A stretch of 64,000 nucleotides of DNA from the NCBI GenBank assembly GCA_964432875.1, contig CAYSPJ010000008.1:15673-79672 (forward strand), given 5' to 3'. Below the pieces are notes generated by a model. The model ran no database searches. It had not been told where the DNA came from and saw only the letters and a list, made by a program, of their open reading frames with translations. This DNA comes from JACJYE01 sp964432875. GTDB taxonomy: Bacteria > Bacteroidota > Bacteroidia > Chitinophagales > Saprospiraceae. Below are positions 40,799 to 48,768 of the stretch, piece by piece; positions within the stretch are counted from its first letter, which is position 1, and the number at the start of each line of letters is the position of its first letter. The translations under genes were made by a program, and so were the position numbers.

Positions 40799-41860
40799 TC
40801 ATTTTTCCAACAACAAGCTTTGCCTAAAATCCTTTTGCAGCAGTAGCTGGATGTTAGACAAGACGATTTCGCCCATCGAATGGCATTGCTCAAAAAGCTT
40901 ATTTTTGTGGTGGTAAGCCAATTCCTCTCTAAGTTGCCGGATTTTCTCCGGAGTGGATAGTTCATCCTTGACCATTACTGCCATTAGTTTTTTGAACTGG
41001 TTGGCAGAGTTTTTCACCCTTGCGGCAATCATGCTGCGCTCTTCCAATTGGTACTGCTTGACGGTCTCCTGGCGCATTTGCTGGATTCCCAGGAAGATGA
41101 TGGGGTTGTTTTCCTTAAAATACTGTGGCAGATAAAAGCTTTTGCGCCCCTCGTAAGATTGCTGGTCAAAATCAATGGCGCGCATGCGGAACTGCGAGCC
41201 TTCGATATCCGGGGTGATATCCACCACATAATTATAGGAGCGCATATCGCCCAGCAGACGCACGAAGCAACGTTCGTTGAACTTGATAAACTCTTTGGCG
41301 ATGCGGATTTGATTAAAAACCGTGTCCTGCAATTTGTGTTTCATAAAGTCATCGCCGGGGATGCCCGCCACGTGCTCCTCCACCATGGTGTTGCCATGCA
41401 CCATAAAAGTTACTCGGTTGGGGGAAAGCATATCTTCTAGTTCCAGCCCGTAAATCCGGCTGGCATCGGCTTTTTTGACGTAGAAATGGTCGTAGTTGTC
41501 ATTTAGCCGGTTGATGATGCGGATGCGGAAAGGCTTGGTGTTGCCAAAGGTGCAAAAGTCTATCCGGGCGATAGTGAGATGCTGGAGCACCTCCACATCC
41601 CCATCTGTTTTCAGCAAAGCATAAATCAACTTTAAAGCCTCGAAAATATCTGTACGGTCTGACTCCGCATAATGCACCGTTTCCCAAAGGGTATCATTCC
41701 CCTCCTGGTCTAACAAAGGCAAAGCGGAGGAATAGCGGAGCAGATCCCGGTACTGCAGCGGCAGATTTGCGGCACGGTTGATTTTCGCCAAATAATCGCG
41801 CAGAGGTGCCCGCACTGGAATGAGTTCTTTTTTCTTGGAAGGAATATTACCTTTCATCAT
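40799..41860 (-). CDS. Conserved protein of unknown function
   Basis: 353 residues if it starts at the ATG at 41858-41860 (MMKGNIPSKKKELIPVRAPL). The open frame continues upstream to 42085, but that part crosses a strong terminator (41953-41992) and overlaps tonB, so the short form is preferred. No signal peptide or membrane segment is seen. Recognisable but unassigned phrases are LNDNYDHFYVKKADASRIYG, VTFMVHGNTMVEEHVAGIPG, ERCFVRLLGDMRSYNYVVDI, RMRAIDFDQQSYEGRKSFYL and PQYFKENNPIIFLG. The LGDMRSYN...AIDFDQQ spacing loosely recalls a kinase-fold catalytic loop and metal Asp, but this is a guess. The C-terminus is helical. The predicted small RNA is read toward its 3' end. Confidence 0.75.
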   Translation of the reverse strand: MMKGNIPSKKKELIPVRAPLRDYLAKINRAANLPLQYRDLLRYSSALPLLDQEGNDTLWETVHYAESDRTDIFEALKLIYALLKTDGDVEVLQHLTIARIDFCTFGNTKPFRIRIINRLNDNYDHFYVKKADASRIYGLELEDMLSPNRVTFMVHGNTMVEEHVAGIPGDDFMKHKLQDTVFNQIRIAKEFIKFNERCFVRLLGDMRSYNYVVDITPDIEGSQFRMRAIDFDQQSYEGRKSFYLPQYFKENNPIIFLGIQQMRQETVKQYQLEERSMIAARVKNSANQFKKLMAVMVKDELSTPEKIRQLREELAYHHKNKLFEQCHSMGEIVLSNIQLLLQKDFRQSLLLEK

Positions 41861-41952
41861 GGCGACATCTTTTTTGGCCAGCACAAGATACGTAGGAAGT
41901 TGAATACTTCCTACCCTGGCTAGAGCCAGCAAGTACAAGGGGGCCGTAGGGG

Positions 41953-41992
41953 TAACAAAAACGGCTTGCAGCGACAGGGCTGCAAGCCGTTT
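41953..41992 (-). terminator. Terminator of the exbB-exbD-exbD-tonB operon
   Basis: A perfect 14-bp stem (41959-41972 with 41979-41992) around a 6-nt loop, followed on the minus strand by TTTTTG and preceded by As. It lies 23 nt after the tonB stop and ends the operon. Confidence 0.88.
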
Positions 41993-42015
41993 AGGGAGAA
42001 AAAGCTTACCCGTTT

Positions 42016-42900
42016 TTAACGAGCGACAAAACGGTAAGTAATCGTACCGCATTGCCGATCGACGTTGCCGGGGGCAAATTTCCATTGTTTAGCTGAATCC
42101 AGAGCCAATTGCTTGAGGCGGCTGGACGTAGTGGTAGTACCTTTTTGGGTGAACGTAGTGCTAATGACGTTGCCCGAACGATCGACGCATACCTCTACGA
42201 CCACGGTGCCCTGCTCTTGAGAATTATCTTTGGGCGTATGCGAACGTGCTACACCGCGGTTGGACAAGCCGCCGCCGACGTTGCCAGAGCCAGTACTAAT
42301 GCCTTCCAGGTTAGAAGCATTGGGATCGCCCCCAGGGTCGCCCTGGTTGCCCGGTTTCCCCGTCTGGCCTTTGCCGCTGCCCAGCCCTTCCAAGCCGAGG
42401 CTCTTGCCGAAATCTTCCGCTTCTTTTTTTTGGCGGGCGGCTTCGGCCTGGCGGGCAGCTTCAGCATCAGCAGCCGCTTTTTTCTTTGCTTCTTCAGCCG
42501 CCTTGCGGTCCCTTTCTACCTGCTCTTGCCGTTCTTTTTCCCGCCGTAGCGCCACTGCGCTAGGATCTTCCGTCGTCACCACGGGTTTCTTGGTCTCGGG
42601 TTCAGGTTTGGGTTTGGGGGTTTCTTTTACCGGCTCCCGGACTTCCTCTTCGGGTGCCACTTCCTGTGGCGGCACCTCCTCTTCTACCGGCTCAGCAGGG
42701 CCGGCATTATCCGAGCCTTGCCCTTCATCGGGCAAGCCAAGATTGACTAAAATGCCTGGCTGGCCCGGAGGCGGGTCCGGAAAAGTGAGCAAGGGCAAAA
42801 CTGCCAACATAATTAAAGCAACGTGGATGGCTACGCTGACCATCATGCCGCGCTTCTTATTCTCTTCGTCTTTGCTGCCTACTGAAGTGTCGAAAGCCAT
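42016..42900 (-). CDS. tonB: TonB energy transducer
   Basis: 294 residues from the ATG at 42898-42900 (MAFDTSVGSKDEENKKRGMM). One transmembrane segment (about 19-39, VSVAIHVALIMLAVLPLLTF) anchors it in the inner membrane. The periplasmic spacer is rich in Pro, Glu and Lys (PVEEEVPPQEVAPEEEVREP, then KPKPEPETKKP), continues with an Ala/Glu/Lys coiled stretch (about 115-160) and a Gly-rich stretch, GLGSGKGQTGKPGNQGDPGG. The C-terminal TonB domain has GTVVVEVCVDRSGNVISTTF, LKQLALDSAKQWKFAPGN and the final GTITYRFVAR. It is the last gene of the ExbB-ExbD-ExbD-TonB operon and should power receptors such as that at 657. Confidence 0.93.
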   Translation of the reverse strand: MAFDTSVGSKDEENKKRGMMVSVAIHVALIMLAVLPLLTFPDPPPGQPGILVNLGLPDEGQGSDNAGPAEPVEEEVPPQEVAPEEEVREPVKETPKPKPEPETKKPVVTTEDPSAVALRREKERQEQVERDRKAAEEAKKKAAADAEAARQAEAARQKKEAEDFGKSLGLEGLGSGKGQTGKPGNQGDPGGDPNASNLEGISTGSGNVGGGLSNRGVARSHTPKDNSQEQGTVVVEVCVDRSGNVISTTFTQKGTTTTSSRLKQLALDSAKQWKFAPGNVDRQCGTITYRFVAR

Positions 42901-43009
42901 AATTAAACTATTTTGTCTCTTGTCATCTGAAGCCTTATTACTCAACGAAAGACCTTGGCTTTACATTCCAAGCCAACTGCTTTTTATCAATTCTTTAACA
43001 GGGCAGGCA

Positions 43010-43408
43010 CTATTTGCCCTCAGTTGCCAGTACAGCATTGATTTCAAAGCGCATGGCCATATCCATCACGGAGATAACGTGCTCAGTAGGCGTGCCCTTA
43101 TCCGGAGAGATTGTAATGGTAGGCTTGCTGCTGGTGCGTGCCAGGCGTTGCAAGCCGCGCTCCAGCTCCTCCAGGCCCAGGCGCTTGTTGTTGAGGTAGA
43201 AATTGCCTCCCCGGCTGATGCTGACATCGTCAATACGCTGGGTAGAAGGCGCGCTAGACTTGGAGCTGCTAGGCAGCTTGAGATTGAGCGCGTTGGGGGC
43301 CACCAGGCTCGAGGTCAGCATAAAAAAAATCAGCAGCAGGAAGATAATGTCTGTCAGTGAAGACATACTAAACTGTGCACTGACTTTGCTTTTCTTTTTC
43401 AATCCCAT
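43010..43408 (-). CDS. exbD: ExbD/TolR biopolymer transport protein (second copy)
   Basis: 132 residues. It has a cytoplasmic basic start (MGLKKKSKVSAQFSMSSLTD), one transmembrane helix (about 18-38, DIIFLLLIFFMLTSSLVAPN) with the essential proton-relay Asp20 at its cytoplasmic end, and a periplasmic domain (KRLGLEELERGLQRLART, then VISVMDMAMRFEINAVLATE). It differs from its neighbour mainly in the periplasmic part, so the two probably form a heteromeric channel with the ExbB protein. It is 5 nt after the first exbD and 109 nt before tonB; all four genes read together. Confidence 0.95.
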   Translation of the reverse strand: MGLKKKSKVSAQFSMSSLTDIIFLLLIFFMLTSSLVAPNALNLKLPSSSKSSAPSTQRIDDVSISRGGNFYLNNKRLGLEELERGLQRLARTSSKPTITISPDKGTPTEHVISVMDMAMRFEINAVLATEGK

Positions 43409-43413
43409 CAGGC

Positions 43414-43812
43414 TCAGGTTTTGGGTTGGGTTGCGATAATAGCGTTCATTTTCAAGCGGTTAGCAATCTGCATTACCTCTACCACCTCATCAAAAGGGGT
43501 GCCCACTTCTGCCACTATGGTCACCACCGCATTTTCGCGGTTGTCGGAGGTGCGGACCTCCAGGCGCAGCGCCCGCTCTAAATCCCTGGCAGCAATCTCT
43601 CGCCCATTGACAGTTAGCTTGCCACTCTTTTCGATGGTCACGACCATCGAAGTAGAGGCGACCGTCTTTGAGTCAGACTTGGGCAGTTCAAAAGGCTGTA
43701 TGCGCACCAGGGTCGAAGTGAGCATAAAAAAAATCAGCAGCAGGAAGATGATGTCCGTCAGAGAGGACATACTAAATTCAGCACTGACTTTACTTCTCTT
43801 TTTCAATCCCAT
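43414..43812 (-). CDS. exbD: ExbD/TolR biopolymer transport protein (first copy)
   Basis: 132 residues, the same length as its neighbour and with a near-identical N-terminus (MGLKKRSKVSAEFSMSSLTD), Asp20 and helix DIIFLLLIFFMLTSTLVRIQ. The periplasmic part is different: LTVNGREIAARDLERALRLE, VVTIVAEVGTPFDEVVEVMQ and the end AIIATQPKT. Two ExbD subunits in one operon are frequent in Bacteroidota. It stands 65 nt after exbB. The strong match of the first 36 codons to the second copy suggests an old tandem duplication. Confidence 0.95.
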   Translation of the reverse strand: MGLKKRSKVSAEFSMSSLTDIIFLLLIFFMLTSTLVRIQPFELPKSDSKTVASTSMVVTIEKSGKLTVNGREIAARDLERALRLEVRTSDNRENAVVTIVAEVGTPFDEVVEVMQIANRLKMNAIIATQPKT

Positions 43813-43877
43813 AATGGATAAGGTTTATAGCCGCCTTAGCGGCGGACAAGCAGCACCCTGCTCAATAGTGAAAAGGA

Positions 43878-44567
43878 TCAGGCCGAAGGCTCTTGCAGCA
43901 AGTCCATGAATTCTACCGTGGTGCGCTCCATTTTAAAGACCACTTTTTCCACATTAGCAACCAGGATGTTGTAGCCGATAAAGGCGAAAATGCCCACAAA
44001 CAAGCCAAAGGCCGTAGTGAGCAGAGCCTGGTAGATACCGCCAGCCAGCAAGTCGGGCGTCACGTTTTGTTCGGTAGACATGCGGTAGAAAGCCATGATC
44101 ATACCGGTTACGGTGCCGAAGAACCCAATCATGGGTGCGGCGCCGGCAATACTTGCTAGTGTGGAGAGGTTCTTTTCGAGCTTAAAAATCTCGAGGTTGC
44201 CCACGTTTTCGATGGCCGTGTCAATATCGCGTAGAGGCTTGCCGATGCGCTGGATACCTTTCTCCACCATCCTGGCTATGGGAGAATCCGTAGACTGGCA
44301 GAGGGCTTTAGCACCAGGGATGTTGCCGGATTGTACGTTAGCACGGATGCTATTCATAAAGCTGTGGTCTACCTGTCCGGCACGTTTGATCGTCAGGTAG
44401 CGCTCTACGAAGATGTACAAGGCAATGACGGACAATACCAGCAGCATGAGCACGATGATGATGCCCATGGGGCCACTCTCGATGATGATGTCCAGAAAGC
44501 TCTGAGAGCCTACCTCGCGATCCAGGCCTTCTGCTTCTTGAAACAACAATAGGGTCTGTTGCAGCAT
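43878..44567 (-). CDS. exbB: MotA/TolQ/ExbB proton channel protein
   Basis: 229 residues. Three transmembrane segments are visible: about 35-58 (IIIVLMLLVLSVIALYIFVE), about 130-155 and about 175-200 (LLTTAFGLFVGIFAFIGYNI). The family core ASIAGAAPMIGFFGTVTGMI and QALLTTAFGLFVGI is intact. It forms the proton-driven motor with the two ExbD proteins and passes energy to TonB. An extra N-terminal segment (MLQQTLLLFQEAEGLDREVG) is typical of Bacteroidota ExbB. As first gene of the operon it follows a -7 element at 44636-44643. Confidence 0.95.
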   Translation of the reverse strand: MLQQTLLLFQEAEGLDREVGSQSFLDIIIESGPMGIIIVLMLLVLSVIALYIFVERYLTIKRAGQVDHSFMNSIRANVQSGNIPGAKALCQSTDSPIARMVEKGIQRIGKPLRDIDTAIENVGNLEIFKLEKNLSTLASIAGAAPMIGFFGTVTGMIMAFYRMSTEQNVTPDLLAGGIYQALLTTAFGLFVGIFAFIGYNILVANVEKVVFKMERTTVEFMDLLQEPSA

Positions 44568-44635
44568 GAATGTTACGGTTTTGTTTTGATAGTCTGAATG
44601 TCCTTCCTTTGCTTTTGCGCAAGCGCTCTGCGGCC

Positions 44636-44643
44636 CAAAGATA
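44636..44643 (-). promoter_or_regulatory. Bacteroidota -7 element before exbB
   Basis: On the minus strand TATCTTTG, an exact TAnnTTTG match, 68 nt before the exbB start. No -33 TTTG at the expected distance is seen; TTAACTTTA at 44698-44706 further upstream is another -7-like string. Confidence 0.5.
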
Positions 44644-44873
44644 AACTAATCCGCTAATGCGCGCCCATTTGCGCTGGGCAAAGTTTTAACAATCGGGCCT
44701 AAAGTTAAATAAAAATACATTTGTAAAAAAGCTTTCCGCAAATATCCCCTCCTAACGCTAAGCGGGCAAATAGAATTGCTTGGCTATACGCCATTTTTGT
44801 ACAGCGGTGGAAGTTCTCTCGGCATCCCCTTGGAAAAAAATGACAAAATGTTCGCGGTTTGTCCGTAAGTTTC

Positions 44874-44881
44874 TATTTTTG
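44874..44881 (+). promoter_or_regulatory. Bacteroidota -7 element before the beta-oxidation genes
   Basis: TATTTTTG fits TAnnTTTG; a TTTG at 44858-44861 is only 12 nt upstream, shorter than usual. The leader to the start codon at 44990 would be about 100 nt. Confidence 0.45.
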
Positions 44882-44989
44882 CGCAGTTAGCGAAAATTCG
44901 CTAAAAAGCGGTGAACCCGGTTTTGCGCGCTCTGGTTTGGCTAACGAGCCTTCAATCCTCAATCACATAAAAACACAATTCGAGATTAC

Positions 44990-47383
44990 ATGAGCAGACG
45001 AATCAAAAAAGCAGCCGTGCTGGGCTCTGGCGTGATGGGCGCTGGCATTGCCTGCCACCTGGCTAATATCGGCTTGGAAGTACTGATGCTGGACATCCTG
45101 CCCCCCAATTTGCCCGAAGCAGAAAAAAGCAGGCCCGCCGCCCGCAACCGCATCGCAAATGAAGCCTTGCAAAACGCCCTCAAATCCCGCCCGGCTGCTC
45201 TTTACGATACAGGTTTCGCCACTCGCATCACTACCGGCAATTTCGAGGATGATTTCAATAAAATCGCCGACTGTGACTGGATTATCGAGGTTGTTATTGA
45301 ACGCCTGGATATTAAAAAACAAATTTTTGAAAAAGTCGATCAATTCCGCAAGCCGGGTTCGTTGGTCTCTTCCAATACTTCCGGCATCCCGATAAGCCTG
45401 ATGGCGGAAGGGCGCAGCGAGGACTTTCGCCGCCACTTTTGCGGCACTCACTTTTTCAACCCACCCCGCTACATGCGCCTGCTGGAGATTATCCCCGGGC
45501 CGGATACCAGCCCCGAAGCCGTTGGCTTCCTGATGCACTATGGCGACCTCCACCTGGGGAAGCAAACGGTATTGTGTAAAGATACGCCGGCCTTCATCGC
45601 CAACCGCGTGGGGGTTTACGCTATTATGAAGGTGTACCAGCTCGCCACCGAACTGAAACTACCCATCGAGGCGGTAGACCGCCTGACTGGTGCCGCCATC
45701 GGCCGCCCCAAGACCGGCACTTTCCGCCTGGGCGACCTGGTCGGCCACGATACGGCAGCTAAGGTCATCAAAGGCCTGCAAGAAAATTGCCCGGACGACG
45801 AGCAAGTCGCCCGCTTCGAGCTCCCCCCTTACTTCCAATTCCTGCTCGACAACAACTTCCTGGGCAACAAAAGCGGCCAGGGTTTTTACAAAAAAACCAA
45901 GGAGCGCGATGAAAATGGCAAAAACATTATCTATGCCCTCAACCTCGAGACTTTGGAATACGAGCCGCCGCAAAAAACTGATTTGCCCAGCTTGAAAACG
46001 GCCAAACAGATCGATAATCTTCCGAAACGCATCAAAGCCCTGTTCAACAGCGAAGACCGCGGTGGAAAGCTAATCCGCAAATCCTTGCTGGGCTTGTTTG
46101 CCTATGCCTCCAATCGCATACCTGAGATTTCGGACAACCTCTATAGCATCGACGAAGCAATGCGCGGCGGTTATGCCTGGGAGCTCGGCCCCTTTGAGTA
46201 CTGGGATGTCATCGGGCTAAAAAAGGGCCTGCTCCTGGCAGAAGAAAGCGGGCAGCCGGTAGCTGGCTGGGTCAAGGAAATGGTTGAGGCCGGGCATGAA
46301 GCGTTTTACAAGCACGAAGGCGGCCAGCTCAAGTACTACGACCTTGAAGCTAAAGATTATCTAATCGTGCCGGATGCAGAGGAGTTTATCATCCTCAACA
46401 ACTACCGCGACCAGAAACCAGTCTATTCCAACAGCGAAACCACCTTGCACGATATCGGCGAAGGGGTGCTCTGCCTGGAATTTACCAGCCCCCACAATGC
46501 CATCGGCGAGGGCGTGCTGCGCGGCATCAACGATGCCATCCAGATTGCCGAAGAGAACGGCTGGAAAGGCCTGGTTATCGGCAATAATGCTGCTAACTTT
46601 TCGGTGGGTGCCAACCTCATGATGATTGCCATGATGGCTTACCAGCAGGAGTTTGATGAACTGAACCTGGCCATCAACCTCTTCCAACAGACCACCATGC
46701 GCTGTCGCTATTCAGCTATACCAGTGGTAGCAGCCACCCAAGGCTACGTCTTTGGTGGCGGTTGCGAAACGGCTATGCACTGCGATGCCGCGGTGAGCGC
46801 TGCCGAGTCTTACATCGGATTGGTTGAGGTGGGGGTGGGGCTCATCCCTGGCGGGGGCGGCACCAAGGAATTTGCCCTACGGGCCTCCGACCGCTTCTTC
46901 CCAGGTGATGTGCAAATACCTACCCTGATCGAACAATTCAAAACCATCGCCCTGGCCAAGGTGTCCACTTCTGCCTACGAGGCATTTCATCACGGCTACC
47001 TCCTCCCCCACCGCGACAGCGTGGTGCTCAACCGCGACCGCGCCATCGCCGAAGCGAAAGCCAAGGTGCTGGAGCTGGCTCGCAATTATACTCAGCCCCT
47101 GCCCCGCACGGATATAACCGTGCTCGGACGCCAGGGCCTGGCCGCGCTCTACACTGCCGCTAATGAACTGCGCCTGGGCAACTACGCCTCGGAGCACGAC
47201 ATTAAAATCGCGCATAAAATCGCCTACGTCCTCTGCGGCGGTGACCTGACTGGCACCCCACAGGTCAGCGAGCAATACTTGCTGGATGTGGAGCGTGAGG
47301 CTTTTCTCAGCCTTTGCGGCGAACAAAAAACGCTGGAGCGCATCCAGCACATGTTGCAGACTAACCGGCCGTTGAGGAATTAA
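44990..47383 (+). CDS. 3-hydroxyacyl-CoA dehydrogenase / enoyl-CoA hydratase (FadN-like)
   Basis: 797 residues. This bifunctional enzyme hydrates enoyl-CoA and oxidises 3-hydroxyacyl-CoA with NAD in fatty acid beta-oxidation. Unlike E. coli FadB/FadJ, the dehydrogenase comes first, as in Bacillus FadN: AAVLGSGVMGAGIACHLANI (nucleotide motif GSGVMG at 11-16), then FCGTHFFNPPRYMRLLEIIP with the catalytic His, and DTPAFIANRVGVYAIMKV. The hydratase-like part (about 440-650) has LCLEFTSPHNAIGEGVLRGI, oxyanion FSVGANLMMIAMM, VFGGGCETAMHCDA and EVGVGLIPGGGGTKEFALRA. The thiolase gene follows after 117 nt, so the two form the classic beta-oxidation pair. Confidence 0.95.
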   Translation: MSRRIKKAAVLGSGVMGAGIACHLANIGLEVLMLDILPPNLPEAEKSRPAARNRIANEALQNALKSRPAALYDTGFATRITTGNFEDDFNKIADCDWIIEVVIERLDIKKQIFEKVDQFRKPGSLVSSNTSGIPISLMAEGRSEDFRRHFCGTHFFNPPRYMRLLEIIPGPDTSPEAVGFLMHYGDLHLGKQTVLCKDTPAFIANRVGVYAIMKVYQLATELKLPIEAVDRLTGAAIGRPKTGTFRLGDLVGHDTAAKVIKGLQENCPDDEQVARFELPPYFQFLLDNNFLGNKSGQGFYKKTKERDENGKNIIYALNLETLEYEPPQKTDLPSLKTAKQIDNLPKRIKALFNSEDRGGKLIRKSLLGLFAYASNRIPEISDNLYSIDEAMRGGYAWELGPFEYWDVIGLKKGLLLAEESGQPVAGWVKEMVEAGHEAFYKHEGGQLKYYDLEAKDYLIVPDAEEFIILNNYRDQKPVYSNSETTLHDIGEGVLCLEFTSPHNAIGEGVLRGINDAIQIAEENGWKGLVIGNNAANFSVGANLMMIAMMAYQQEFDELNLAINLFQQTTMRCRYSAIPVVAATQGYVFGGGCETAMHCDAAVSAAESYIGLVEVGVGLIPGGGGTKEFALRASDRFFPGDVQIPTLIEQFKTIALAKVSTSAYEAFHHGYLLPHRDSVVLNRDRAIAEAKAKVLELARNYTQPLPRTDITVLGRQGLAALYTAANELRLGNYASEHDIKIAHKIAYVLCGGDLTGTPQVSEQYLLDVEREAFLSLCGEQKTLERIQHMLQTNRPLRN

Positions 47384-47500
47384 GTGCCGATTATTGGAAT
47401 TAAGCGAAGCTCTGGCTTGAAAGCAGGCCCTAAACTGTGCCGCTCAAAGCATGTAATCCGCAGCTTCATTAACACATAACGCTAACACAAGAAAAAGCAC

Positions 47501-48673
47501 ATGGAAGCATATATCGTAAAGGCCTACCGCTCGGCCATTGGCAAAGCCAACAAAGGCGGGTTTCGCAATTACCGTTCCGACGACCTGGCGGTAGATGTCA
47601 TTCAATACCTGCTCCAGCATACGCCAGAGCTCGACCCCAAGCTCGTAGATGATGTCATCGTGGGCTGCGCCAACCCGGAAGGGGAACAAGGCCTACAAAT
47701 TGGGCGACAGATTTCAATGCGCGCCCTGGGCAAGGAAGTGCCTGGCATGACCGTCAACCGCTACTGCGCCTCCGGATTGGAGACGATATCCATTGCCGTG
47801 GCTAAAATACGCGCGGGCATGGGCCAGATTTACGTCGCCGGGGGGGCAGAAAACATGAGTATGATCCCCATGACCGGCTACAAGCTGGCACCGAGCTACA
47901 AAGTAGCTTCATCAACCCCCGATTATCTGGCCAGTATGGGCCTGACTGCTGAAGCGGTGGCTAAAAAGTATGGCATCAGCCGGGAGGCTTCCGATGAGTT
48001 TGCCTTTCAGTCACACCTCAAGGCGGGCCGCGCTATCGACGAAGGCAAGTTCAAAGAAGAAATCGTACCAGTAAAGGTCACCGAAGTTTTCGTCAAAGAT
48101 GGCAAGCGAGCCGAGGCTTCATTTATGATAGATACGGATGAAGGGGTGCGGCGCGATACCACCACAGCAGCGCTGGCTAAACTACGGCCGGCCTTCGCTA
48201 ATGGCGGCATAGTCACTGCTGGAAATTCCTCTCAGACCTCGGACGGCGCCGCTTTCACCTTGGTGATGAGCGAGGAGATGGTCAAGCAATTGGGCCTTAC
48301 GCCAATCGCCCGTTTGGCGGCATGCTCCGTAGCGGGGGTAGAGCCGCTCTACATGGGGATTGGGCCCTGTGCCGCCATCCCCAAAGCACTGCAACAGGCC
48401 GGCCTGAAATTAAATGATATAGAGCTTATCGAATTAAATGAAGCCTTTGCCGCCCAAGCCCTGGCGGTCATCCAGGAAGCCCGCCTAAACCCGGATATCG
48501 TCAACGTCAATGGCGGCGCGATTGCCTTGGGCCACCCCCTAGGCTGCACTGGCGCCAAGCTCTCCACCCAGTTGTTCAACGAGCTGCGCCGACAAGGCAG
48601 GAAATACGGCATGGTGACCGCCTGCGTCGGCGGAGGGCAGGGGATTGCGGGTATTTATGAGTTGCTAAATTAA
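47501..48673 (+). CDS. Acetyl-CoA C-acyltransferase (thiolase)
   Basis: 390 residues. It cleaves 3-ketoacyl-CoA to acetyl-CoA and a shortened acyl-CoA, completing the beta-oxidation turn begun by the upstream enzyme. The nucleophile is Cys89 in TVNRYCASGLETIS. The proton-relay His is in AIALGHPLGCTGAKL near residue 345, and Cys375 is in TACVGGGQGIAG. The start MEAYIVKAYRSAIGKANKGG is typical of FadA/FadI-type thiolases. The cysteines and histidine are all present, so it should be active. It is convergent with the SprB-repeat protein gene, and a 15-bp hairpin lies in the gap. Confidence 0.96.
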   Translation: MEAYIVKAYRSAIGKANKGGFRNYRSDDLAVDVIQYLLQHTPELDPKLVDDVIVGCANPEGEQGLQIGRQISMRALGKEVPGMTVNRYCASGLETISIAVAKIRAGMGQIYVAGGAENMSMIPMTGYKLAPSYKVASSTPDYLASMGLTAEAVAKKYGISREASDEFAFQSHLKAGRAIDEGKFKEEIVPVKVTEVFVKDGKRAEASFMIDTDEGVRRDTTTAALAKLRPAFANGGIVTAGNSSQTSDGAAFTLVMSEEMVKQLGLTPIARLAACSVAGVEPLYMGIGPCAAIPKALQQAGLKLNDIELIELNEAFAAQALAVIQEARLNPDIVNVNGGAIALGHPLGCTGAKLSTQLFNELRRQGRKYGMVTACVGGGQGIAGIYELLN

Positions 48674-48692
48674 ACCGTCCGACTATTTTTGA

Positions 48693-48735
48693 CCGGTCAG
48701 CACTTCCTAAGCCGTTTCATGGAAGTGCTGACCGG
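48693..48735. terminator. Long-stem hairpin between convergent thiolase and SprB-repeat genes
   Basis: A perfect 15-bp stem, CCGGTCAGCACTTCC with GGAAGTGCTGACCGG, encloses a 13-nt loop. No T tract follows on either strand. It probably marks the 3' ends of both convergent transcripts. Confidence 0.6.
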
Positions 48736-48768
48736 CCTTCCTACCCAAGCCCTGGATACCTCAGGCGG

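Larger units (their letters stand above)
44568..44989. other. 422-bp divergent intergenic region
   Basis: It separates exbB and the beta-oxidation gene. It contains the minus-strand -7 box at 44636-44643 and a plus-strand -7 box at 44874-44881. Between them I see AT-rich DNA with no coding sequence or RNA structure that I can support. Confidence 0.5.

Noticed and set aside
40799..42085. Longer start of the unknown protein at 42085
   Set aside because: It would overlap the end of tonB and read through the strong operon terminator at 41953-41992.
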